Source: Erpobdella octoculata
Taxonomy: Eukaryota; Annelida; Clitellata; Hirudinida; Erpobdellidae
DNA length: 64,000 nucleotides
Direction: 5' to 3'
NCBI GenBank assembly: GCA_963978895.1
Contig: OZ022243.1
Coordinates: forward strand, 16,977,289-17,041,288
Part shown: positions 9,776 to 21,432 of the stretch, one piece after another
Position numbering within the stretch: position 1 is the first letter of the stretch
How the letters are laid out: every line of letters starts with the position of its first letter
Notes under the pieces: generated by a model
Seen by the model: the letters and a program-made list of their open reading frames with translations, nothing else
Databases searched by the model: none
Told to the model about the DNA's origin: nothing
Made by a program: the position numbers and the translations under genes

Positions 9776-12700
9776 TCAAAGAGACGCAAACGCAGTGAGT
9801 TTGAGCTCAACGGGCAAGTGATTCCAGGCCTCGGGGGCAGCAACGGAAAATGCCCTCTTCAGCCTTGCTCGTGGAATCTCTAGGTCGTGTCTTCCCGCAG
9901 AGCGTAATGACGCCTGGCAGGGAATGCTGGTCACTGGAGTAAGCAGCTCGGTTAGGTAAGGTGGTGCTCGACGATTGACGATAAGAAGAGTAAGGAGGCA
10001 AAGTTTGTAGTTAATTCGTTTAGAGATTGGCAGCCAGTGAAGTTCGAAGAGGGCCCGAGATACATGGTCTCGAGGTTTAAGCTTCATTACCAACCGAGCC
10101 GCGGCATTTAAGACTCGTTGAAGTGGTGCTAGTGTAGAGGCTGGTAGATGGGCGAGAATAGAATTGCAATAATCTAACCTTGAGATTACAAAGGCGGACA
10201 CCAGCTGTGCAGTCACTATGCGTCCGAGACTGCGCCGCACCTAAGGGAGGCGGCGGAGGTGGTAGAAACAGGTTTTAGAGACTTGGGCAACATGCTTTTT
10301 CATAGAAAGACACTCATCAAAGTAGACACCAAGGTCCCGAACAACGTTAACCGGTCGAGTCACGTCAGAACCGAGAGTCAGATATTAATCGGGCGGATCC
10401 ATCTTACTGAGTCCGGCCACTGATCCAAACCAGAGAACCTCAGTCTTTTTGGCGTTCAGTTGAAGACGTTTGGATGCACACCAGTCAGATACGGCTTTAA
10501 AAACAGTCTTGCAAGCTGGAGGTTATAGTGTTCGCATTGCTGGGTTCTGTACCTTGAAAACCCTCCATGTCATCAGCGAACAAATGGTACATGATGCTGT
10601 GATGTTCAAAGATACCCTGCACGTCTTCAGCGTAGCAGATAAACAGTCTTTGACCAAGGACGGAGCCCTGGGGAACGCCTGCAAGTAATGGAGTCACGGA
10701 TGACGTGTTCAGGCCAACATTGATAACTTGAGTGCAATCATCAAAGTAAGAACAAAACCAGTCTAGAGCATCATCGCGGATGTCAAAGCAGTGACGAAGA
10801 ACATCAATCCAGTGTCAAACGCCGCTGACATATCAAGGAGCATCAGAGCACCGACCCGACCCTTATCGATCACATGGATCAAGTCGTTGTAGAGACTGGT
10901 TTCGCGGGATGAGCTTGTTTGTTTCACAGTAACCCTTCAGCCTTCTATCTACAATTCGTTAAACCGTTCTAGAAACAAAACTGAGGTTCGAGATTGGCTG
11001 ATATGAGCTAAGGTCTTGAGGATAAGGCTGGGCCCGATTAATTGGCGCACGGAAAATCGGGCCAATTATTGCAGTAATCGGCATAATCGGCAAGGGAAAA
11101 AATAATCGTTGCCGATTAAACTTTTTCTGAAAAACTACCCACTTACAATTTGCTCGTATATTATCTAGTGAAAGTACGACAAATAATAAAAAAATCTTTC
11201 ACCGTGCAGTGAATGAAAGTTGAAATAATAGAATTAAAAATGACATCAAATGAAACGTCGGCGTTCTTCAGTCATTCGCGAATTAAAGTAAAGTATTGAT
11301 TGAAAGAAAATTAAACTGATAAAAGAATATAAAAATGACATCAAAGAGATGGGCGGCATGTTTGGAAAATTAACTGGTTTAAAAATTAAATTATTAAAAA
11401 GAATTTAAATTTTTAATTCCCTTTGATCTTGCCGATATTTTAGTGTTGGCGGGACAACCACTAACCATTACCACAGTGAGCGAGGGCATGCAAGCAGCAA
11501 AACACGCGCTTGTATTATGGCGGTATGTTTCGGAACAAGCATTTTCACGGCATAATCGGCAAAAAGTCATATCGGAACAGCCTTACTTGAGGATCTAATG
11601 ACGATTTCTTGAGAACAGGGCATGTGACGGCTTTCTTTTGGATTGGAGGCAAACAGCGCTGCACCAGTGAAGCATTGCACATGTTTGTGATGACCAGCGC
11701 AACGACGGCAGGGATCTTTTTGAGTAACCAAGTGGGAACAGGGTCAAGGCTGCACTGCTTTGCAGGAGCATTTTTGAGGCATGTCATGACCTCCTCAACA
11801 GTCACTGGGTTGAATGCAACGAGAGGCTCGAGCACAGATCGACCTATGATGTTAGGTGGTGAAGGATCAGCAGTTTTAGATCGGATTTCACTCACCTTGT
11901 TGTTGAAGAAAGCCGCAAAATCATCAGTACTATGCTCCGCCATCATTTTCGTCTCGGGTTGTAATAATCTACTCAGACAGTGCCACAATAGAGCCACGTT
12001 TCCAGCACATGAGTCAATAGCTGTCAACCAGTAGGCTTGAAATTTTCTTTGGAACAGGTGTCGTTGTTGCTAAAACTGCTCACGCCACTTGAACAGAGAA
12101 CTCTGATCTTTTGTAACCATCGGTGCATGAATGTTGAGAAGTTGAGTCAACATGTTGTTGTAGCAGTCGAATAACTCGGTCACATCATTCGGTGGCTCAA
12201 GGATCAATTTTGACTGCAGTAGATCGTCAGTGAACCTCTCAACATCAAACTGCCTCCAAAGCCGCCACTGGACAAGTTTTTGGCAGGGTATTTGGCGATG
12301 GGAGTAACACTATTAAAAGATGCCACCAGTAGAGAGTGGTCTGATATAAGAAATGGCGGGTCGACTCTGGTTGACGAGACCGGGTCCCTGGAATGCAAAA
12401 TGAAAACATCTAGCTGGCGACCCTCCAGTAAGTTGAACTCTGGATGTGTTCAAAAAGGTCAAAGTTTTTAAGTTCATTGAGGAAAGCGATTGCATGGCTG
12501 CTGCCTGGGTCATCCAGGTGGATGTTGACATCACCGACAATGCAACATCTTGCATAGTGGAACAATGCTCTAGCACGTCAGCGAATTCCGTGATGAACTT
12601 CATTGTGATAGATTGTGATCCTGGTCGGTAGACCACGACGAATGCCCCAGAGAACACAGGACTACGTAGGAACAATGGCAGAACTTCGAACGTTGTAAAA

Positions 12701-13412
12701 GATGGAAATGGCAAAATACTCATCTTGACCTCAGGTGAGGCAAGCACGCAGATACCTCCATGGCTGGTTAAGTAGATTGAGGTCTTCAGAAATCGATCGA
12801 GGCCGTGATCGCTCGAGGACACGGTAGTTTGGCGGTGTCGACATGATGACACGTGGAGACTCTGCGGATTCATGCCACGATTCTACAACCGTCATTACTT
12901 GAATATTGTTAGTTGTTATGCAGTTGTTAATTGCTGTTGATTTATTACCAAGTGATTGGGCATTGATGACTCCAATACTGAATGATCGACTTAAAACACG
13001 GAGTATGTCGACCAATACCCGCTGACGAGGCAACAGTGTTCGATGCACAACACGCTGGCGTGATGAAATTACTGGACTGATTTGGTTTGCTATCGATGGC
13101 GATACCTAGCAAAACGATTGACGATTGAGCGTCCATTTAGAAACCCGAAAACGATGGAGTCAGATTCTCTAACTTTTGTGTTGATGAGCTTCTGGGTACA
13201 CTGTTGTTGTTCATGGTGGTTAAAAAATCATTGACGAGATTAACACTAGACTTCTGAAGGGCTTTAAAGGAGCTACGTTCACAGCATAAGCGACCTGCTC
13301 TGCGTCCTCTATAATGGAATTTTTGCGTACCTTGACGTAGTAACCCGTATTTCTTTAGCGTCCAAAGAAGTTTGTTGGATGATCGAGATTTGTTGTTTTG
13401 TATCATGTACAA
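9776..13412 (-). pseudogene. LINE-B, CR1/L2-like retrotransposon, decayed
   Basis: Read on the minus strand, this is a near-complete non-LTR element broken into several frames. From 13412 leftwards it shows an N-terminal basic region with YRGRRAGR, endonuclease fragments (13048-12313, including INAQSLGNKS, a family signature of the EN start), the RT N-terminus (12027-11590, with FFNNKVSEIR), the RT core around 10697-10497 (GVPQGSVLG and F-A-D-D) and the C-terminal region (10240-9776, with SRLDYCNSIL and APEAWNHLP). Motif order matches CR1/L2 elements of the Jockey superfamily. A 563-bp DNA transposon at 11023-11585 interrupts it. No frame spans the whole element, so it is dead. Confidence 0.85.
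11023..11585. mobile_element. hAT-like non-autonomous element inside LINE-B
   Basis: The insert starts TAAGGCTGGGCCCGATTA and ends ATCGGAACAGCCTTA, with an outer inverted repeat TAAGGCTG. It is flanked on both sides by the same 8 bp, CTTGAGGA (11015-11022 and 11586-11593). Removing it rejoins LINE-B sequence. The 8-bp duplication and the inverted end fit a hAT element. Inside it are AATCGGC-rich subterminal words and no coding frame. Confidence 0.85.
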
Positions 13413-13545
13413 TTCAGAGCAGAGAAATTTTCATTGAACAAGCGCACAAGTTAAAAATCTCAGTAAAAAGCCAGACCACGATATTGCAGTTATCAATGTT
13501 ATATTATTACTGTAGTTGTAGTTCAAAAACGTTCAGTTACGTAAC

Positions 13546-13755
13546 AAAATAAAAATAATACGACTATTTTTTCGGCACGGGCCGTCCGTAGGAAAGATTA
13601 CCATTATATTAATTTTATAATAGAGAAATAATTAAAAACACCGAAAATAATGTATGACGCTATTCTCCACCTTTACCCTACACACGGAAACAAACTTTGG
13701 TAATCTTTCCTACGGATGGCCCGTGCCGAAAAAATAGTCGTATTATTTTTATTTT
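13546..13755. mobile_element. MITE with ~58-bp terminal inverted repeats
   Basis: The arms AAAATAAAAATAATACGACT.. (13546-13603) and its complement (13698-13755) are almost perfect inverted repeats and include TTCGGCACGGGCC. The 94-bp middle is AT-rich without coding potential. A related, diverged half-arm (CCGTGGGAAAGATTACCC) is at about 14790. Target duplications could not be fixed. Confidence 0.75.
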
Positions 13756-14084
13756 TTTACAATAACCTAAAAAACAAATTTAATACCAAATTTAATTTAA
13801 AAAAAAACATTTATCGTAATTTGAGATACTTTGAAAACGGTAAGTAGTACCCTTCCAAGCACTATTTACATCGTAGTTGTGAGTGGTGAGGTACGATGAT
13901 CGTATGAATGAAATGAATAAAAAATAAATAAAATTAGTTTATAATAAAATTTTATTTAAAAAACAAACTCAGTTATAAAAAAAAATTAAATTTAAATTTT
14001 AAAACTTTTTCTATGTAAAACGATAAAGAACAAAAGGCGAGAGAAACAACGAAGTAAACCCCGCTAGTCACTTTATATAAGGTC

Positions 14085-14560
14085 GCTGCTATTGCCCGGC
14101 GGTTCGCCGTGATTGCAATCTGTAAAATGTACATAGTTTATTTTCTTAATCTGTTCTTAAACTTTTTTTTATAGTTACTTGATAATGCCATCCAAGTGTT
14201 GCATATCATTATGATGTGAAAGTAGAAGAAGTAATACAATGGAATATTCTTTTTTTTCGTGTAGTATTTTGAATTACCCCTACCCCTAACTTTACCCCTA
14301 ACCCTACCCTTACCTTACCCTACCCTTCCTTACCTTACCCTACTCCTAACCCTACCCCTAACCCTACCCATAACCCTATCCCTACCCCTATCCTAGGTAG
14401 TCGCATAAAGTTTCAATATATATTTTTTTAATTTTACTAATATTTTAAATAAAGGTACAAATTCTGAGTTTGAATATACTATATAGTGTAAAAAATAAAA
14501 TTAATAAAAAGATCGCATACAGGCGCCTACCGCCGTGGTAATAGTTACAACGTTATATAA
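14085..14560. mobile_element. Dispersed element with telomere-like internal array
   Basis: The left side contains GGTCGCTGCTATTGCCCGGC and the right side TACCGCCGTGGTAATAG, which are imperfect inverted ends. Between them is a degenerate CCCTAA/CCCTAC array (about 14275-14395). The same right-hand sequence and array occur at 21600-22400. The array is short and interrupted and is flanked by the same element sequence each time, so it belongs to the element and is not a chromosome end. Confidence 0.6.
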
Positions 14561-15274
14561 CACGCTACGCGATTCCTTCGTTTACACTTTTCCTTAAAAC
14601 TCAAATTTTGTCTATGTAAAATTTTTTAAATTTAATTACTTTATTTATTTAATTAAAATAATTTTATATAACATTTTCCCATTTTAAATAAATTATTTAT
14701 ACTAATTATCATAATTTTTAAACCAGTGTTTACTTTTCATCGTGTTTATAGTTAATTATAGCCGAGAATTATGTATTAATCCGCCACACGTCCGTGGGAA
14801 AGATTACCCAAACTTTGCATAAAATAGCCGCAGGGAGCCAGACTCGTTTGCCAAACCATATGCTCTCCTGTGTTTGTTTACGTTTCGTTTAGCTTTAGCT
14901 GTAAAATTTACAGTGACAATAATAGATTCTACGATAAAAAAAAACTTCGTAGAATATATTTTATATGCTATAATATAGCAGCTATAAGCTACAGTAATAA
15001 AAGGGAGTCTAGAAGCAAATAATTACCTCAAAGCTTCCGAATTGTGCCAGCAAACCACCCGTAACAATTTTAAAGTACGCTTACAAGTCGAAAGTGAACT
15101 CATTTCTGTGAAGTTATGATCCACATTCCATGGACTATAACCACCTGGTTAAGTCCAAGGTAATCCGCGAAAAGCAGAACGCGAGCAAGCTGAGAATTGG
15201 CGAAAAGGTAAACCGCGTAATTCGTGAGACGAGATTTGATGCGAAACAATGAATAATTTGAAAACGAATTGCGA

Positions 15275-15338
15275 GCCAGTCCCAAGCCTGGAAAAAAGAG
15301 GAGGGAAAAGTTAAAAAGATCAAATTATGATCCACGAC
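15275..15338 (+). repeat. Dispersed repeat, copy 2 of 2
   Basis: Second copy of the 64-bp repeat at 4307-4370, starting GCCAGTCCCAAGCC and ending TGATCCACGAC. Confidence 0.6.
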
Positions 15339-15589
15339 AGGAAGAACTTAGGTGCTTCCTACATACAGCCATTTCAGTCTTAAAACACCTAGTGTAAAGG
15401 ACTATAAACTATTATAAAACTATTATAAAACAAGTAAATTAAAAACGAATTTTTAAAACCAATGCTCTTATATGTAATTAAAACACAAATTTTGCAATCA
15501 ATTTTTTCTTATATTACTCTTTTATTTTATGTTAAAGTCGAAATATCTTAATTATATCGAAATATCGAAATTAATTAAAATTATCTAAA

Positions 15590-16165
15590 TTAATTGACTT
15601 ATTGTAAAACTAATAATTGAATATTGCATTGTCTTCTATTTTAAGCATGTATGCAAAATTTGAAAAAATCTATCATCAGGAAGTGACTCAAAAATTGATT
15701 GCAAGATTTGAAACAGACAGAGAAACAGAGACGACGAGTTAATAAAAACATTGGTAATAATAATAAAAATTTAAATATCTCAACTATTTTCATAAAAATT
15801 TCGTACACGCTTGAGAATCGCGGTCAGTGAGTGTGGTTCGTGTAAACTTGGTAAAATAGTCTGCCAGTCGGTTAGCGTTTTGTGGTCAAGAAAACCCTCA
15901 AGAAAACCCTCAAGAAAACCCTCAAGAAAACCCTCAAGAAAACCTTCAAGAAACCCCTCGATAAAATCCTCAAGAAAATTAACTAAATTAATTGACTTAT
16001 TGTAAAACTAATAATTGAATATTGCATTGTCTTCTATCTTGAGCATGTATGCAAAATTTGAAAAAAATCTACCATCAGGAAGTGACTCAAAAATTGATTG
16101 CAAGATTTGAAACAGACAGAGAAACAGACAGAGAAACAGAGCCGACGAGTTAATAAAAGCATTGG
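15590..16165 (+). repeat. Duplicated Helitron-like segment with 12-bp minisatellite
   Basis: The segment TTGACTTATTGTAAAACTAA .. AAACAGACAGAGAAACAGAG appears twice here (about 15593-15745 and 15989-16155) and a third time at 20455-20630. Between the two copies lies a minisatellite of the 12-bp unit CCCTCAAGAAAA, about seven copies (15892-15980). The short KPSRKPSR-type frame over it is a product of the repeat. The family is unresolved. Confidence 0.55.
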
Positions 16166-16384
16166 TAAAAAAAATAGAGATCATTGGCCGTAACCAGCAA
16201 TTTCGAAGTAGTACACCTGGGAGTAGACTCGAGTCGGTTTAGGAAGAAAGTCGTAGACAGAAAATTCTGACGCTGGAGGGCACATTTTCGTAAAAAAGAG
16301 ATAATTTAGCAGGGTTATCATTATCACCCCCCCAAAGATGCATATGGCGAGTTAAAACGTACCTCAGAAGTACATCAGTGGCGG

Positions 16385-16530
16385 GCGCGGCGGTGGCGTT
16401 CACCTTTCGTAATGGACTTTGTTGATAAGGGTGCGCCTAATCAAATGATTCTTTGGTTTGATTTGATTCGGCTTATAGGTCGGCGGTTCGAATCTCACCA
16501 GCGTCACCATCGTGGCTCGTAGCAAGGAGT
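16385..16530 (+). repeat. tRNA-derived SINE-like segment
   Basis: The sequence GGCGGTTCGAATCTCACC (about 16482-16499) matches a Pol III B-box (GGTTCGAATCC-type), and the flanks are G/C-rich compared with the surroundings. No clean cloverleaf can be drawn, so this is more likely a tRNA-derived short element than a tRNA gene. Confidence 0.35.
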
Positions 16531-16579
16531 TTTGTTGAGTTAGCCATTTGTAATCTATATAATGTAATTTAAATATTAT

Positions 16580-18091
16580 ATAAAAGAACATGTCCTGACT
16601 GACTGACTGACTGACTGACTGACTGACTGACTGACTGACTGACTGACTGACTGACTGACTGACTGACTGACTGACTGACTGACTGACTGACTGACTGACT
16701 GACTGACTGACTGACTGACTGACTGACTGACTGACTGACTGACTGACTGACTGACTGACTGACTGACTGACTGACTGACTGACTGACTGACTGACTGACT
16801 GACTGACTGACTGACTGACTGACTGACTGACTGACTGACTGACTGACTGACTGACTGACTGACTGACTGACTGACTGACTGACTGACTGACTGACTGACT
16901 GACTGACTGACTGACTGACTGACTGACTGACTGACTGACTGACTGACTGACTGACTGACTGACTGACTGACTGACTGACTGACTGACTGACTGACTGACT
17001 GACTGACTGACTGACTGACTGACTGACTGACTGACTGACTGACTGACTGACTGACTGACTGACTGACTGACTGACTGACTGACTGACTGACTGACTGACT
17101 GACTGACTGACTGACTGACTGACTGACTGACTGACTGACTGACTGACTGACTGACTGACTGACTGACTGACTGACTGACTGACTGACTGACTGACTGACT
17201 GACTGACTGACTGACTGACTGACTGACTGACTGACTGACTGACTGACTGACTGACTGACTGACTGACTGACTGACTGACTGACTGACTGACTGACTGACT
17301 GACTGACTGACTGACTGATAATCAAGGCAGGGCTCAAACGCCTCGTCCTAGGAACGTGAAATTTGGAACTTATATTACTTTTATTGCGTTAGCATCCACT
17401 AAGAAAGGATTTTTGAAAATTTTGCTCCTGAGGGGAAGAAACTGGAAAACAAACTTTTTTCTAAAACAATGTATATCTCAAAAACCAAAAATGAGATTTT
17501 GAAATTTGGTATATAGATTCTTCTTGAAAAATAAAAAGATACGTGTTTCACTATTTTTTGAAAATTCGGTTTCCCGGACCTCAAATGTGGGTTGGAAAAT
17601 TGGGTTATTTGGTTTTTAAAGTAGCTGCTACTCAAAAACTGTTAATGCTACAAGAGTAAAAATTAGTATTTAGTTTTTACTCAAAAATAATGAAATACGT
17701 GTTTTAGCATTTTTTGAAAATTTGGTTTCCAGGACTTCAAATGTGGGGTGGAAAATAGGATTATTTGTTTTTTAAAGTAACTGCTACTCAACAACTGTAA
17801 TTGCTACAGATGTAAAAAATTAATACTTAGTATCTACTCCAAAAAAAAGATATACGTGTTTCACCATTTTTTAAAACTTTGGTTTCCATGACTTCAAATG
17901 TGGGGTCAAAATAAGGGTTATTTGATTTTAAAATAACTGCTACTCAACAACTGCAAGCATTACAGATGTAAAACTAATATTTTGAGGTTATGGTCCGGTT
18001 AAAAGTAGCTGAGTCCAGTTTATCACCGGTCTATCAGCCGTTATTTTAGGGTCTTTTTACGGGCCAGGCTAAACCTTAAATCAGGATTTTC

Positions 18092-18092
<1 letters not shown>
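16580..18092 (+). mobile_element. Helitron A copy with expanded CTGA array
   Basis: It begins TATATAAAAGAACATGTC, the same 5' sequence as the copies at 51275 and 52984, followed by the CTGA array, the block TCAAACGCCTCGTCCTAGGA, then at least three ~157-bp internal repeat units (marked by GGTTTCC..GGAC.TCAAATGTGGG near 17570, 17727 and 17882), and the TTTATCACCGG..GGGCCAGGCTAAACC segment. The right end is lost in a TA tract at 18094; the CTAG 3' end is missing, so this copy is 3'-truncated. No gene is encoded. Confidence 0.7.
16595..17318 (+). repeat. (CTGA)n microsatellite, 181 perfect copies
   Basis: The tract is 724 bp of CTGA with no interruption visible. It sits next to the 5' end of a Helitron A copy; the same position holds about 4-14 CTGA units in the other copies. 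Because CTGA has no stop in one minus frame, it yields a long Ser-Gln-Ser-Val reading frame that is not a gene. Confidence 0.97.
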
Positions 18093-18187
<95 letters not shown>

Positions 18188-18203
18188 GAAAATCCTAATT
18201 TGT
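18081..18203. repeat. TA tract flanked by an inverted repeat
   Basis: A TA tract (18094-18185) is bordered by AGGATTTTCTATTATATA on the left and its complement TATAATAGAAAATCCT on the right, so the whole stretch can form a long hairpin. Confidence 0.8.
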
Positions 18204-18297
18204 TGACACATATAAGTTTAAACTCAACAAGTTTACTCGCATTGCTCAGGTTGAGTGTCTCGCGGGCTTAACTAACTCCTATCACTAACCTAAAAAG

Positions 18298-18570
18298 AAA
18301 CAAGTAAAGGAAAAACGAGTTTTTCAACACAAATTTTGATTTCAAATACCCTTGATTTAGAAATACGAAAGATGTTAAAAAAAATTTTTTTTAATTGAGT
18401 CATGTATTGTCATCCACAATGAAGCTATGTTGAAAGTTTCAGCTTCCTAGCTAGTCAAAAAACTGGTTAAATTTCACTTGTAAGATTTGCGTACAGAAAA
18501 AGACACACATACATACACAAGCACACACACAAACAAATTGTAACATAAATAAAAGTTTGTAAAAAAGATC
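18298..18570 (+). repeat. Dispersed repeat D, copy 1
   Basis: A segment running from AACAAGTAAAGGAAAAACGA through TTTCAGCTTCCTAGCTAGTC to ACATAAATAAAAGTTTGTA. Related copies, whole or partial, are at 19953-20065, 20640-20745 and 23832-24093. It usually ends in CA-rich words followed by AATAAAAGTTTGTA. Probably one end of a Helitron-like family; no gene. Confidence 0.55.
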
Positions 18571-18620
18571 TACTGCAAGGATGAAACTGCAAAAAATTGG
18601 TCATTGACGTAAGCAGGACC

Positions 18621-19030
18621 CAGGCCCGTAGCCAGGGCAAGAATTTTATAATGAAAAAAAATGTTCTAATTAGCCGTGGACCTATCCTCAGACTTACCAA
18701 ATGTACACAAAAAATTTCATAAAGATCGGTTCAGCCGTTTCGGAGGAGTTCAATTTCAAACACTATGACACGAGATTTATATATATATAGATTAATTTAT
18801 TTCAATTAAAAATAGTTATAAAAATTTGAACTTCGGGGATCAATTTTCGGAAAAAAATTATGCTTTTTTTTTACTTATTTAATTTAAATAATTAGTTTAA
18901 ATAATTTTCGACAGTTTTTTTTTAGAAAATACAGTAATATTTTTTCAAAAACCTCAGACAGCCTCAGGGTGGGCAAACTGCTAGCCCAGGGTGGGCTTTG
19001 CCCACCCTGGCCCCCCTGGCTACGGCCCTG
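18621..19030. mobile_element. Non-autonomous hAT element (CAGG.CCGTAGCCAGGG ends)
   Basis: The 410-bp element starts CAGGCCCGTAGCCAGGG and ends CCCTGGCTACGGCCCTG, inverted repeats of about 17 bp with one or two mismatches. The flanks are GCAGGACC (18613-18620) and CCAGGACC (19031-19038), an 8-bp duplication with one mismatch. A Helitron B 5' end (18681-18789) lies inside. The termini match the CAGGGCCGTAGCCA-type ends common in animal hAT elements. No transposase. Confidence 0.8.
18681..18789 (-). mobile_element. Helitron B 5' end nested in a hAT element
   Basis: It contains CGGTTCAGCCGTTTCGGAGG and ends TTTATATATATATAGA followed by T. On the minus strand this is a TC start after A, as expected for a Helitron 5' end. 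Confidence 0.6.
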
Positions 19031-19185
19031 CCAGGACCAGGACGGTTACACCCCCCCATTATGGACTAATATGTCCATACTGGGGAGGGGTGTAACCGTC
19101 CCATTTTACCAACAAAATTTTTAGTTATTTAAAAAAAATTATTGGTTTTATATATTGTTTATTTAAAAACACATACAATTGGGTA

Positions 19186-19446
19186 CAGTGTTGGGTAAGT
19201 ATTTCAAATACAGAATACAAATTTTGCTGTAAATAGCTATATTTGAATGATTTCTAAAATACAAAATACATTAAAGTGTTTTGCTGCAAAAATACTAAAA
19301 CACTTTTTGTAACACTTCATATTGATACATCATCAACACTCATCACAAGTACGTTTTAGCAAAACAAAGTTAACAAATGAAAATACAAAAATGCTTTTAA
19401 ATACGTATTTCAAATAAAATGTATTTGAAATACTTACCCAACACTG
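19186..19446. mobile_element. hAT-type MITE with perfect 8-bp target duplication
   Basis: The 261-bp element begins CAGTGTTGGGTAAGTATTTC and ends with the reverse complement (GAAATACTTACCCAACACTG). It is flanked by ATTGGGTA on both sides (19178-19185 and 19447-19454). It has no coding frame and only AT-rich filler, a textbook hAT-type miniature element. Confidence 0.92.
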
Positions 19447-19944
19447 ATTGGGTATTACCGCAACCCTAATGTTTTTGTTGAATATAAAAAAAGGCTAAAG
19501 AATAGGATTATTGTACTCATTTTTTTCTCAAATTACATAAACTTTGTATTAAAATTTAAAAATAGCAATTTTGAGATATGATCATTGAAGTGTATGCTTT
19601 TAGTAAATGGTAATTTTGCCAATGGGTAGCTTTTGATATACAAACAGTGGTTTCAGACTAGGAGACGGCTTTTTTATAGCTTTTTTTAACGCAGACTCAA
19701 AAGTATTTCTAGAAGTTATAGTTTTTACTAACGATCCACTTTTGACAACAGAAACAACAACTTTTAAAGACTCGTCACCCTATCTCCCAGGTTTCCCCAT
19801 TATTTTTAGTTCTCAATACTAATTAAAACAATGAATAAAAATAGTTTATCACAATGCAATTTTTTTTGGGATCAAATTGATTAAAACTAATATAAAAGTC
19901 ATTTTGTATATAAAATAGAATAGACAGAAAGAGTATGACACACA

Positions 19945-20740
19945 CAAAAATATAACAAGTAAAGGAAAAAACGAGTTTTTCAACACAAACTTTTATTTCA
20001 AATACACACATATACATACAAACAGAGATTGCAACCTAAATAAAAGTTTGTAATAAAAGTTTTTAAGCAAGTAAAGGAAACAAGTAAATTAAAAACGAAT
20101 TCTTAAAACCCGATGCTTTTATATGTAATTAAAACACAAATTTTGCAATCAATATTTTCTTATATTACTCTTTTATCAAATTGCCTATTAATCTGCCCAA
20201 GCATGATAATGATAATTGACAAATTCCTTAGCTGATTATCATAAAAAACTTACTCTCTATTTATTCATAGAAAACTAGGTCTCCAAGCCAGTCCAAGCAC
20301 CTAATGTTGAGTTGAATAAACAAACCGCTTTACTTGACTAGCTTCACAATTCCCTTGGCAAACTTCCAGACTACAACATCATGTTAAATAAACAACTTAG
20401 CTAGCTTCCCACTTCCCATGAGACAAATTTTATTCAATTTGCGGTTTCTTGTTTATTGTAAAACTAATAATTTAATATTGCATTGTCTTCTATTTTGAGC
20501 ATGTATGAAAAATTTGAAAAAAATCTATCATCAGGAAGTGACTCAAAAATTGATTACAAGATTTGAAACAGACAGAGAAACAAACGGACAGAGAAACAAA
20601 CAGAGACGACGAGTAGATAAAAGCATTGGGAAAAACACAATTTTTTTATTGAATTGTGTATTGTCATCCAATATAAAGCTATGCTGAAAGTTTCAGCTTT
20701 TCAGCTTTCTAGCTAGTCAAAAAGCTGGTTAAATTTTACT

Positions 20741-20745
<5 letters not shown>
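19945..20745 (+). repeat. Cluster of dispersed repeat fragments
   Basis: The cluster holds a piece of repeat D (19953-20065), a segment similar to 15425-15530 (AAACAAGTAAATTAAAAACG, 20085-20180), a third copy of the 15590-type segment (20455-20630) and another repeat D piece (20640-20745). The stretch 20180-20450 has no recognised similarity. No gene. Confidence 0.5.
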
Positions 20746-21403
<658 letters not shown>

Positions 21404-21432
21404 GTTAACTTTTATCGCGTCTTTTCCGTAGA

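Noticed and set aside
14275..14395. A CCCTAA-rich tract suggesting a chromosome end or fusion point.
   Set aside because: It is short and degenerate, recurs at 21697 and 22115 with the same flanks, and so belongs to a dispersed element.
15811..16005. A KPSR-repeat reading frame that could be a basic protein.
   Set aside because: It covers a 12-bp minisatellite between two copies of a dispersed repeat.
16576..17337. A 253-codon open frame of Ser-Gln-Ser-Val repeats.
   Set aside because: It is the translation of the perfect CTGA microsatellite and has no non-repeat domain.
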